Shown here: in pieces, positions 28,611 to 40,300 of the stretch
How the letters are laid out: every line of letters starts with the position of its first letter
How positions within the stretch are numbered: position 1 is the first letter of the stretch
NCBI GenBank assembly: GCA_020631735.1
Contig: CM036170.1
Coordinates: forward strand, 63,689,737-63,753,736
Length of the DNA stretch: 64,000 nt
Source: Saccharum officinarum
Lineage: Eukaryota > Streptophyta > Magnoliopsida > Poales > Poaceae
Reading direction: 5' to 3'
Translations under genes and position numbers: made by a program
The notes under the pieces: generated by a model
Database searches by the model: none
Seen by the model: only the letters and a program-made list of their open reading frames with translations
Told to the model about the DNA's origin: nothing

Positions 28611-28753
28611 TATCCTATATATGTCTTTCACTAATCACTCCCGCCGGCCTTGTGCTTCTTGGAGGTCGAGCAGCTATAGCTACCTGAGCTGAGCACGGGA
28701 GAGAGGAAGAGGAAGTACTGAAGTGGTGTGCGGTGGTGGTGGCGAGGCGGGCG

Positions 28754-28761
28754 TATTTATA
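28754..28761 (-). promoter_or_regulatory. TATA box of the cytokinin dehydrogenase gene
   Basis: TATAAATA on the minus strand, about 145 bp upstream of the ATG at 28610. It would place transcription start near 28725 and give a leader of about 115 nt. Confidence 0.7.
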
Positions 28762-30182
28762 GGCTGCTGGAGCCTGGAGGAAGGCGGTGGCGGCCTGCTG
28801 GTAGCGGGGGGATTAATTAGGCAAAGGATTATTAGGGGGGAGACCGAGGAAGATAGGAGAGAGACAAAGGAAATGGTGGGGGTGAGACGATGTGCCGAGG
28901 GGAGGGAACAGAGAACACGGACGGGGCCGGGACCCGGGCGCCCCGCGAATAAACAATTCCGGAGGCCGGAGGCGCGTCATGACTCATGCACATTCCGTCC
29001 CGCAGAGACTTTCACTTGCCGCCCAATTTCTTTAGCTATTGACTGGACTAGCGGAGTACTTGGCCGGTGAGCTGAGCTGGCACGAATCCTGCGCCTTCCT
29101 GATAAGGATCGCCTCTCGGACAGTACAAATTTTGTATAACAACTTTTGATCAAAACGTACATAGTATATACATTTCGATGGGGAAACTTTACTGCATGCA
29201 AGTTGTGATGAAATTCTCTTGTTCCAAGAAGGAGTTCCGTCAGTGCAAATTGACTTGACTGTGGAAGCACCCAGAGTCCAGAGTCCATGGTTAAGAATAA
29301 TATATATGTGGGAAAGTTATACTACCATATTAAAGTATTTCTTCTAACAGTATATCTTAAAAAAAGTATCTCTTTCCCCCCCTATATAAAACCTGGTTTT
29401 TCTTGCACCTGATCTTAGCTGTGATCCTAGCCAACTAAAGTTTTCTCTATCTCCGAGGAGGATTCACCAATTAGGGTTTGATTTACAGAATTTGGGGTTA
29501 TAGTTTTGTGTTGAGAGTTGCTAGATCGGGAGTCCTCTAAAGTAGAGCCGTAGAGGCAATGTGGTCGGCGGTGAAGATGGTTTGTGGATACTACAACCGT
29601 GTCACCGCTAGACGTAGTTGTACGAGATAATTGGTTAGAAGAGTCGAGATGGAGGAACTTAAGTTGACTAGTTATTGTAGGGGCAGATAGATCAGATGGT
29701 GGAAGCTATTTATTACAAGAGTAGGTTGGTGGTTGGGGTGAGCGAGGTAGAAAGCACACCAACCCAAGATAAAATGGGTGTTCGTTTGAGATGAATTTAA
29801 GCCACAACGGCGGTTCCATGTGATAACTAAGAAGCAAAACACTAAAAGCTGCAGCCGAACATCTCAAAAACTCAGGAAAAAGAACATAGAAGGGAGAAGC
29901 CTCTCATCATCGATTGATAGAATAAAACAGTTTTTCCACCATCAGAGTAAGATTTAGCATATGATAAATTAAATTGCGGGGAGAGAAAATGTAGGTATCC
30001 TTCCGCATTGTGTTTCACGCCGTTAATGATGATGATGTAAAGCTAGCAATTACATGTACGTTTTCTGCCGCCATGTGCAAGCCATGGAGCTTTTGAAGTG
30101 GAGCCCTCTGGTTTTTAATGTTACATTCGGAGGAATTCCCAGCGCCGAGGGAGACGGTTGAGACGAGCACTAGTGACTCAGT
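28762..30182. other. Upstream region of the cytokinin dehydrogenase gene; no gene seen
   Basis: GC-rich to about 29000, then AT-rich. No coding region or clear element was recognised in 29300-30182. Confidence 0.4.
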
Positions 30183-30393
30183 ATGTGTTTAGTTCGCGAA
30201 AAATTTTGGTTTTGATTACTGTAGCACTTTTGTTTGTATAGATCAACTAGTGTTCAATCATGAACTAATTAAGCTCAAAAGATTCGTCTCGTAGTGTGTA
30301 ATTAGTTTTTTTCGCCTACATTTAATGTTCTATATATGTATCCAAACATTCACTCTGACAAGAAATCTTAAAAATTTTTGGGAACTAAACTAA
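30183..30393. mobile_element. Tourist-like MITE (GTTTAGTTCGC family)
   Basis: Ends are inverted: GTTTAGTTCGCGAAAAATTTT on the left and AAAAATTTTTGGGAACTAAAC on the right. The interior carries CTGTAGCACTTTTGTTTGTA and GTGTAATTAGTTTTTTTCG, hallmarks of an abundant grass MITE family related to the ones at 22782 and 31007. Confidence 0.82.
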
Positions 30394-31006
30394 CCAAAAG
30401 AGAGATCCTTCACCCCGCTTCCGTATCTTGACCAACTTTTTAGGACCGCGTCCGTCCGTCCTCATCCCACTGGAGGCATGCAGATGGGGAGAATCTACAG
30501 CAACTCAGCAACCAACCTTTAACCGGCACCCGGCTAGCTAAACGCATTTACCTCTGCGAGCCGTCACCTGCTTAAAATGGAAGTACAGTACGCACGGCAA
30601 ATCCACCGGTTTCCTGGCGAGGCTGCCGCAGGACAGGAATTTACCGAAGTACAGTACGTGCTACGAACCAAATCTTCAGTGGAAAGCGTGCAATAGCTCC
30701 TATACTGCTCCAGCTAGGTACTGCTCTGTCTTTTTTTTTTTGTCGCCCGAAAAATGTATCTCTCTAAGAAAACGTGGTTTTGCATAGACAAACATTTAGG
30801 GACGGAGGTGTACTCCTCGTTGCAGCCGTGATGATTTCGGTGGTCAACATATCGATCGTCTCGGGTTCACCGCTGATTTTCTTCGTCTCCACCAATAACC
30901 ACTGCTTTATTAATTTGTTTTCCTAGCTATAGGTACTCCTATGGGTATGCTACACTAGCTAGTAGGCAATATCGCACGGCAGACCGATCGGGCAGAAGCA
31001 GGTTTC

Positions 31007-31269
31007 GGCCTCGTTTAGTTCGGTGAATTGGGGAGAAAAACACTGTATCAGAATTCCTGTAGCATTTCGTTTGTATTTGGTAAAAATTATCTAAATTTTG
31101 ACTAACTAGGCTTAAAATGTTCATCTCGCAAAGTACAACAAAATTGTGCAATTAGTTTTTGATTTCATCAACATTTAGTACTCCATGCATTTGCCGATAT
31201 GTTGATGTGACAGGAAATCTTCTTTTTGCATAGTGAAATTTGGAGAGAATTGGAGGAACTAAACAAGGC
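31007..31269. mobile_element. Tourist-like MITE (GGCCTCGTTTAGTTC family)
   Basis: About 263 bp with inverted ends GGCCTCGTTTAGTTC and GGAACTAAACAAGGC. The interior words CTGTAGCATTTCGTTTGTAT and GTGCAATTAGTTTTTGATTT match the neighbouring MITE at 30183-30393. Confidence 0.85.
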
Positions 31270-32028
31270 TTGGAGAAAATCGCCAGCTCCAGGATCGACT
31301 GCACAGGATCGCACCAAGATTTTGTCCTTTTTTTGCTTTCTGCTCCGTCGCTGGAGTAGCGTGCGTGCAAACCGAGCCATGGTTTCGATGTGCTAGGACA
31401 TGGTTTTCGTTTGAAAGAGAGGCCGGCTACGTGAGGTGGAGCCGCCGGGCGTGCCATTCTGCCATGTGACGAATCATCGAGACTCCGAGAGAGGAGACCA
31501 CCGAGAGGAGATCGATCGAGTACGACGTTTCCTCCTTTTTTCCAAGGGAGAATCAGCAATGGCGTCAGGGTATCCTCGCTGCCGATCGAATATAATCGAT
31601 CGGTCCGCATCGCCCGCACGCGCGCGCGCGGACGAATTTGAGGGGCGCGTGAGACATGTGCTGCTCGATCGGGCGCGCGAAAACGGGCGTACGAACACGC
31701 AAAGGAAATTAAGGTAGTCTGAAAGAAATCGCGTCATTGGCAAAAGCGTGACGAAGGCAAATCTTACCTATTTATTGTTTGGGTTCGTACCATGGTGCTA
31801 GTAGCTAGCGCCGAATACGACAGGTCGGGAACCGCCTGCACGTCTATTTTTATTGCCCCGTACGTACGTGTGATCGGGCGCGTGTCGACGCGAGAGTGGC
31901 ATCAGGGCACTCCCAATGCAGTAGCATGGTGGTTTCTATAGGAATTAAATGACCCTGCCACGTAAGCAAAAATCTAACGTGGCAACTGTTTTAACGAGGA
32001 AAGAGAAGAAAATGAGAAGAAACGACAT
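31270..32028. other. Intergenic DNA, no gene supported
   Basis: Short open frames on both strands near 31436-31743 lack domains. A segment beginning GCACTCCCAATGCAGTAGCA near 31907 resembles the ends of common plant DNA transposons, but I found no matching right end. Confidence 0.35.
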
Positions 32029-32409
32029 CTACGCAGGCATCGAGAGCGGAAGAAACAACGGAACCACGTTGGGGCCGACGGCTTCGTTTCTATCCACTCC
32101 GTCCAGATCCGGTGCACCCGACGCCACGAAGGACGTGGTCGTCGTTGCGCTCGTACTCGTAGCCGGTAGCAGGGGGCGCACCGGGAACCCACGGACATCG
32201 CACGAGGTGAAGAAATCCACCTCCGCCGTAGTGCCCACACCGCCGGCGACAATATGGCACACCTGCCCGCCACCGCATCTCTTGAACTTGTGCACACGCA
32301 CACGACTGATCGCAAGATTCAGTCTCTCTCCCAAGATCCAATCCCAATACGAAAGGGAATGCAACTGAGATCTCCCACCACTCACCACGCTGTCGAAGTC
32401 GTAGTCCAT
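32029..32409 (-). pseudogene. Unrecognised GC-rich reading frame, possible gene fragment
   Basis: Minus-strand frame from an ATG at 32409 (MDYDFDSVVSGG ...) to a stop near 32029. It contains VRVHKFKRCGGGQVCHIV and a Thr/Ser-rich tail. Possible splice donors occur inside it (GTG|GTGAGT near 32390 and a GGGCAG|GTGTG site near 32265), so it may be pieces of two exons. I recognise no domain. It could be a captured gene fragment, because the DNA just to its left resembles a DNA-transposon end. Low confidence that it is expressed. Confidence 0.25.
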
Positions 32410-32612
32410 GGCAGGCGAGCTCCGCCTAGAACCGACGACAAGCTGGCCTGGGCAGAGTCGAGTCCGGGGAGGCATTGCGCGGAGGCCAAGTACGCGCTCG
32501 CGGCGAAGTTTCTTGACGCGGAGCTCCGGTAAGCAGCGCCCTGGCTCGCGGTAGAGGACGGGGGGAGGGCATTGCGCAAGTCTCTACGGGCACGGCGGAG
32601 TTGCTACACGTG

Positions 32613-32719
32613 TGAAAGTCCTATGTTTGGTGTTGGTAATTAGTGACAATGCCTAAGTACTAATCCTATGCCTAAGTTGTATATAGCATATGAGGACTAG
32701 TACATTCCAAGGTTGGTGG
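32613..32719. mobile_element. Terminal fragment of the TGAAAG...CTTTCA LTR-like repeat
   Basis: Starts TGAAAGTCCTATGTTTGGTG and runs to GGTTGGTGG. It is nearly the reverse complement of the right end of the repeat at 45521-47510. It is cut off by the sequence starting TGTAACACCCC at 32720. Confidence 0.85.
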
Positions 32720-33760
32720 TGTAACACCCCGGGTGTATAGTTGCTAATTAATCTGCCATGTCATCATATTGCATTGCAAAGCATCCATGATTAGGTTAAC
32801 CATGTTATGCATTAACTAAAATGAGTTTACATTTCTAGTTGGATGTGCTTCTCAGTGGTGTGGTCCGAACCAAAAACCCTAATTTCGAATGTAACCGTAA
32901 ATACTTAGTCCATGCCCTGCGTAATTTGAGGTGTGTGACTGTGTTACACACTAGTGTCAAGTGTAGGGTATGAACTCAAGTACAACCCATAAAATGAAGC
33001 TCNNNNNNNNNNNNNNNNNNNNNNNNNNNNNNNNNNNNNNNNNNNNNNNNNNNNNNNNNNNNNNNNNNNNNNNNNNNNNNNNNNNNNNNNNNNNNNNNNN
33101 NNTGCGAGCGCCTCCACGCGGGAGTAGGGCACTGCCGCGGGGAGGGTCGACGCTAGCGCCGTGAGCCGTCGCACAACAGGTAGGGTTTCCTGTAGCACGG
33201 AAAATTGGCGGACCAGAGAGAGGAGGCAGCAGCTGGGGCGGGAGCAGCGGCGCCGGCGGCCAGGGCACCGGCGGGCCCCGTCTGCGGCACTATGGCTGAG
33301 GACGAGCACCGGCGGTGGGCAGGAGCGCGCGCCGCACCGCAGGTCGGGAGCGCCGTAGCGGGCCGGCAGATTTGGAGAGAGAGGGAGAGAGCGAGAGGGA
33401 TGGATCGAGAGGGGTCGAGAAAGCGTGACGGAGCGAGGGGAAAGAAGAGAAGGTGAGTATATATCGGTCACACGTGGATTCGAAGGAGAAGCCGCGGGAG
33501 GCCAGGAGAGACAGAGAAGTCGTACCAGGTACGTCGAAGAAGCAGAATCTATGAGAATCTGCTTCGGAAAGATCTCCGTAGGAGGAACCGTAGCCGTCGG
33601 ATGGACAGATCGAACGGTGGAGGGAATTTCGGTGACGTGGACACGGTTCCTGAGCTTGGAGCCCGCGACGTTTGTAGATCTTAATTGTGGAAACATAAGG
33701 GTATGTTCAGATAAATCCAAGCTCAAAGCCCCGTTGCTCTCCTACAACTGGGTTTTCTTT
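32720..33760 (+). mobile_element. TGTAACACCCC LTR-like block, interrupted by the assembly gap
   Basis: Begins TGTAACACCCCGGGTGTATA, a start I associate with long LTRs of grass Tekay/Del-type gypsy elements. It continues AT-rich to 33002, then after the gap becomes GC-rich with purine-rich GAGAGGGAGAGA runs, like the middle of the insertion at 58670-62867. The right boundary is not defined. Open frames across the N run are artefacts. Confidence 0.45.
33003..33102. other. Assembly gap (100 N)
   Basis: Exactly 100 N bases, the conventional fixed-size placeholder, so the true distance is unknown. Confidence 0.99.
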
Positions 33761-34512
33761 TACCACTGACAATAACTGTGGAATTTATTACCGAATTTTC
33801 TTTTACCACCTATATAATTACAGGATTTATTAGCGAGATGGGTTTATGCTTGCTAGAAACTTGCCTGTCCTGGTACACTGTTGTTATTTTCACTGTATTC
33901 CAGCTCTAATCGAGGTTATATATTCCCGAATTGATGGTAACAAGCACGTCAGAAATTCTTCTGTGACGCGACCAAAAAAACAAACAAAAAACAACCAGGA
34001 TGATATAAGTAATCCAACATTGCATTAATTAATGCAGGCGAGAATTATCGAATAATGGAATCGATACACCGAATCTCGCATAATAACTTAGCATTTTCAG
34101 AGTTCCGGAAAGATGGAACTTGGCTTCCACTAAAGAAAATGCAATGACATCATACGCTATACACGATGGTTCTCAGATGACTTGCCTCCGAAGGAGGCTA
34201 CAAGCTGTCTACTCTTGCACAGCAGTCAGGAGCGAAGCAAAACAGGCTGATGCAAAACATTTGACGCCATTAGCGTCTGCACCCGCTACTAGCCAGATCA
34301 CATCCTCCTCGTTGCTTATTGGCTGTTTGCTTTCCACCTTCCTCTCGGTTCATTCTTGAGCTCCTACTCTGGCCATTGTGAGGTGATTCATCTTGACCAG
34401 TTTACCTACACATACAGAGAGTAATAGAGAGCAGCAACAAAAATTGCTGAACTTTCCAATATCTACTCATCAGAATATGCTCTTCCCAACTAGGGATGCA
34501 GCCGAGCAAGCC

Positions 34513-36973
34513 TCATGACACTGTCCGGCCATAACATATTGAAGCAATGTAAAGGTTCTTGGCCCATTTCTCCTGCAAAAGACCCAGATTATTTCGTCGA
34601 CGTTAGATGGGTGATTTGAGTCCCTGCTTCTGGATGGGTTAGGCCACATGCCAAGTTGAGACAAAATCACAGCAACTTTAACATGAAAACCCTAATTTTC
34701 AGTTCAAATAAGCGCCCTAGTTTTGACAGCGTAGTCAAGGATAAAAATATATGATCATACCTTCACATGGTTGCTTGGAAAAGCAGACGTTCTAAGAGTT
34801 TCTTGTGTCTCGTCCATTAACTTTCTTTTAGGTATACTCAATATGAAAGCAGCTTGATCACCAGTGGCTGCTGTAGAAGTTATTCTATATCCATTCTCCC
34901 ATCGTCGGTGAATACCTTCACTAGGATAAAGAAAATCCAATTCCACTACCTGCATTGCATAACAAAAAAGAAAGCACAATCAAATTGATTTCAGATAGCA
35001 GATAGTTTCAAATTCCACACAGTTCTGTTATGTATCCTGTTTCCTGCAGTGAGTCACTTCTGTTAAAAAACCAGATAGTTTCAAATACAGTTCTATATGC
35101 AGCTGCTACTAGAAGTGCCATTGCAAAATATGCATTTAACTGTGCATTGACCAAAAACAACTTCCACAATACCTGTTCAGAGTATCCAGAGTTCCTTGAC
35201 ATAACTACACCCCAGCGGCTTCCTGCAGTTGTCATTGATGTAACATGAAAACCTTCTTTCCATTTCTTGTTGATCCACTTGTAGGGGAATGATTCACTAA
35301 CTTTGTAAGACTGCTGAGTGTAAGGAGTTCCTGCAAAGAGTAAAAAGGTTCAAGTAATGTAACTCATGTGGTAATTCTAAACCGAAATGCACAGATAAAT
35401 CAACACAGACAAGGCAAACTGGCAAAGTGGAAGGCTACAGAAACAGGCCAAATATCTATAGAATCACAGAAAACTGTTACTATCAGCCCAAAACTTGTGT
35501 TGTGCTTGCATCTAACAGTATAGAAGTGGAGCATCTTCATCAAGTCCTTCTGGAAAAGGACAATTTGAGGCCCTGAATTTAGAACTGTGACATATCAAAC
35601 ATTCATGTGATTTGTTTTCTTGTGCGTACACCCGGTTCAAGCGCCAGATAGGGTTAGACTTGGGTCGGGCCAAAAAACCCATCGTTTTTTGCTGGCCCAG
35701 GACTGACTGGCAGAATTGCCAGGCCAGATTTTTTTTGGCCTGCGCCCACCTGACAGATGCATCAGGTTGGGTATTTTCCCAGGTTGAGATGGTTTCGTTA
35801 TATTGGGTAGGGTTTTGGATCAAAAAATTCAGCCCACACCCGACCCAGTGTCCAGACTGAAATCGGGGCCCATGCCCACCCAATACACTGGTCAGGTCTA
35901 CTTGTGTGTATTCTCAATGTTATCTTGTAACATATCTTGAAACTAGAAAGCAAACAAGAACGTGAAAACCACCAGGATCCAGTTATAACCAATTGCTTTG
36001 CATGCCATAGCATACATGAGTCAGCATAGAACATTTAACTGTGTACATGTTTGGTCAGTAATACTGACAGCAGTAGGCACCACCCAAAGATTTTTCATAT
36101 GAATGTAATAAATATGAGAGGCCTCCAATACAGCCATCAATTGGGACATACCTTTTGACATGACCACCAAGGAACTCCCGTTCGTTGCACCAGCTATGGC
36201 ACTGATGTAGTAGTTATTTTCCCACTGCTCCATAATCCAATCCTAAAGTGCAAGAAAAGACACCTTGTAGCTTAAAATGTAGCCTTGCTTAGAAAAGCAC
36301 TATGCTTGAGAATTGAGACCATACCTTATGAAGGAATATGGGTGACAGTTCATATACTTGGGATGTGAAACCAGTCCCTGCATCCATAATGAGGGCCCAA
36401 AGATTTGCTGAAGATGCTACTGAACTAATGGACAATCCATCTTCATTACCCTTCTCTATGTGTTGATGAAGTCTGGCATCTGCTACATTGTAATGGTATC
36501 TGAAAGGAAAGAAAGCATTTTTAGAGCATAAAGCCATATAACCACTTTAGATGATACATTTTACTTAATAACTTATAATCTGCAGTTGTGGTAAATTCTC
36601 AACTGTCTTTTTTCCAGGACATTTAAAACGGCAAAGCACTATAAAAATTTTACATGGTTGCTGTTAATAAAAATCTGCAGTTGTGAATGCAGCACAACTG
36701 TGTGCATATAGCATCTATTGCTCATCAATTGTCAAAGACCAGGGAAACATCTCAAAATGTTTTGTGATAATTAAGACTAGAAGCTTCCCAAGGAGGTAAC
36801 TCCTTCCACATTCAAACAGTCTACGTATACTTGCATACTTGACATACATACTACCATAGATGGTCTAGTATGATCATATACTTCGTGTACATATACTTCG
36901 TTAGGTCATATATACTCTAAATCTAGAGATATAAACATGGGAGTAACTACTCCCTGGGAGTAGAAAATAATTT

Positions 36974-37031
<58 letters not shown>

Positions 37032-37258
37032 CGCTATTCTACACCCTAGGTGTAGAAATATTTTACAGCACAAGCCAAAACTGACCTAAAAAAATACTGA
37101 GTACTACTGAACACGGTTCAGTATGAGTCAGTACTACGCACAGTACCACGAAATACTGAATAATACTGAAACGCGACTACTGAACATTACTGAATTTTGT
37201 TCAGTATAACAGCTCGGTGTAGAATAGTATTCTACACCTAGGGTGTAGAATAGCGCGC

Positions 37259-37324
<66 letters not shown>

Positions 37325-40300
37325 TGAAATTTCCACGCAAAATCATCTCATATAGGAGGTATGGAGTCAGGACCACCACACAAGCAGGGTCTAACTTGAA
37401 AATTGAGCATATCATGACAAGATACATAATGCATACACCCAAAAAGACTATTATTTACTTAATTACCTCTGCTTCATTGGCCTTCTAGCATTATAAACTG
37501 AAATCCACTGATTTGCTGGGCTTCCAAGTCGAACTTTCTTCTTTGGTTGCTCATCTTCTTCTAGATTTACAAGCAATCTTCCACGCTTTTGTCCAGCCTA
37601 CATATGAAAGTAATCGAATGCAAAATTAAGCCAGATATCCGGTAAGTACAAAAATGCATAAAAAGTTAAAAACAACTGTATAAAAAAATAAGAAATGTCA
37701 TTCCTTGTGGTAAAAAACAAACCTTCAATGCACCATCAATTCTAATAGGTCTCAAATGCTGGGGCTCAATCAATTCATCGAAAAGGGAAATAAGTTTTGA
37801 GTAATTTGGTTCTTCATCAAATTTCATGTTTGTCACAGTCTCCAGGAAGAGTTTGAATGGAGGTGGGCAAAAACAGCATAATAGATCTGGAGAGGTAGCC
37901 ATTTTCTTCTTGCAAACAAGAAAACTCTTGTTCTCGCCCTGCAAAATAAAGCAGTATTCAAACACTACTTCAATCTATATGTGAATTCAGACATAAAAGA
38001 CAAGAGAAAATGGCTTCAAGCGTGTAAATCTGACAATGAATAAGAAAGTCTGCAGAATGATTCAACAATCCCATCCAAAGAAAGATAGCAAACCTGATAA
38101 CCTTGCCACGGCAACCTTCCTCTAAGAAGAAATATCAATGTATATGCTAATGATTCCAGATCATCCCTTCTGCTACCAGTACGTCCTAAATGTGCATGGA
38201 CACTAGCGTATCTTATTGTACCTCTGTTGAGGAAGGGGCAAAGTAAGATCAGTGTATTGAAGGGACATGAAAAACACACTATTTGGTAACGAAAAAAAAA
38301 CAGACCTGAAAATATCTGGTTTCTGATCATATTCAACATGTTGTCCAGATGACCCTGCTTCCTTCCATCTAGATGCTGACAGTGCAAATGGAAGGAATGA
38401 AAAACTTGTTAACTCAAATTTTAGATCAGCATTGGTATATAACAAGTTTAAAGCACATGTTAAACATAGCTCACAGAATATTAACAAAGAGCAGTGCGAC
38501 AAACTGGTTAGACCAACTTAACATTTGCAAGCAAAATATCTATCACAGGAGAAGCGCCATGACGTACCTAACCCAAGATCAATCAGAAAAAGTTTTTTCT
38601 CGTCAGGGGATCCAGGCTGACCAAGTAGAAAATTCTCGGGTTTAACATCTCCATGAACAAACCTGACAGAAAATTACCAATAAATAAATAATTGGGAGAT
38701 ACAGTATGTCAAATAGAATTCAGTAAATACACTAGTTACCCTTTTGCATGAAGTTTCTCAAGTATAGAAATTGCCTCTACAGCAATGCAAGCAACCATAT
38801 TAGCTGTCATCCTGAATCAAATATTGGTGATCAGTCAGCTTAGAAGAACATGAGTGAAACAAAGCAGACAGAACATATCATCTTACGTCTGCCCAAATGA
38901 ATTCCAGACATCCCAAAGGCTGGGCCCTAGAATATCCATCACCTGGAATAATTGTAATGCTTAGTTCTTTAACTTAAGTAATATAAACTCAGATTCAACT
39001 ATGCATATATATACATAAGAACTAACCAGAACATAGTAATCTCCTTGCCGACCTTTGTAATGAACCCACGGTACACCATAACACCCGTTCAGAGCACTTG
39101 AAGCAGATGCACAGCAAAAACATTAAAATTAGTGGGATGACAAGTAAGATTTGTACTAATAAATAATAACATCATATACTGCTATCATATTTAACAGAAT
39201 TGCTGCCAAACAAACAAAACAACAAAGAAATGACAGAGTTCAGTAGTAATGAATGGAGCCATCAATGTACCCTAGCCATTCAATATTTTGGGTTTCAGGA
39301 TAAAATGTAAGTCCAGAGTTACTGAACCAAACACAAAAATATAACGATGATTCGTATCACCATGTTTCAAAGTACATTTTTTATAACTATGATCCCTAAA
39401 ATTCTTCTGTAAGAGTGTAATATACACTTTCAGCTTAATATGATGTAATTACCTATAAACTTGCCACTCATATGGAGGACCATAATTGCATCCCTTACTG
39501 TTTCGGTGCTCAAACTTTAAAGCAACCTGTGGTCAGTAAGCCATGTATTAGTATAACTTTCATAGAAGAGGATATCTTTTTTTAAGTAACTTCAAGGGTA
39601 AACTATATATAAACCTCATAAGCATCAGGTCCAGTGCGCTCTGTTCCCCCAGAAATCCTTCTGCCAACATATACTTGCCCAAAACCACCTTTCCCCAACT
39701 TGCGCTCAACCTTGTACTGCGGAGAATGGCCTACTTGAACCTGCAAAAGATATCTATCATTTAAAGGAGACCAAATTTTCAAATTCAGTTATACACTTGC
39801 AGTTCTAACTTTTGGCACCATTGGCCAGAGCTGTCAGTTCTTACCAATTACCAAAATATATTACTAATAAAACATATTCCATGAACCTGGAGTACATGGC
39901 CACTTTTCACTTTTTAGCAATCCAAGCATTTGTTGGTAAGATTCTCATGTTTGAATTTATATCTTCCAAGTATAGTGAAAAAAATCATGCTAGAATTTGA
40001 GGCATAGGTGGGTTATTTGCCATTTTTTTACTAGATGTAGTAAATTAATCTCTGACAACTACATGTAGTCCGGTACTATCCAGTTTTAGAGTGCTCAAGA
40101 GCTGATGACAGATGTGAGCTCTCTATACCTTTTATAGCAAGTCCTTGCTATATCTCATAATACAAGATTCAATACTTTGGACGTAAAATACTGTAATCTG
40201 TCCTATTTACAGATGCATGCAAACAGGCTTTATCATGTTCACATAACTTCTCTTCTGCATACAACTCGATTCACCTAGTCAACAAAAAAAGCCTGGACTT

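Noticed and set aside
28611..28631. Upstream in-frame start for the cytokinin dehydrogenase at 28631
   Set aside because: The codon there is GTG, not ATG; the ATG at 28610 is followed directly by the signal peptide.
32944..33726. 260-codon open frame crossing the N run
   Set aside because: It is open only because N positions hide stops; the sequence on either side has no domain.
35560..35890. Possible hAT-like insertion in the kinase intron (GGGTCGGGCC and GGGCCCATGCCC words)
   Set aside because: Composition suggests a MITE, but I could not find inverted ends or a target duplication.
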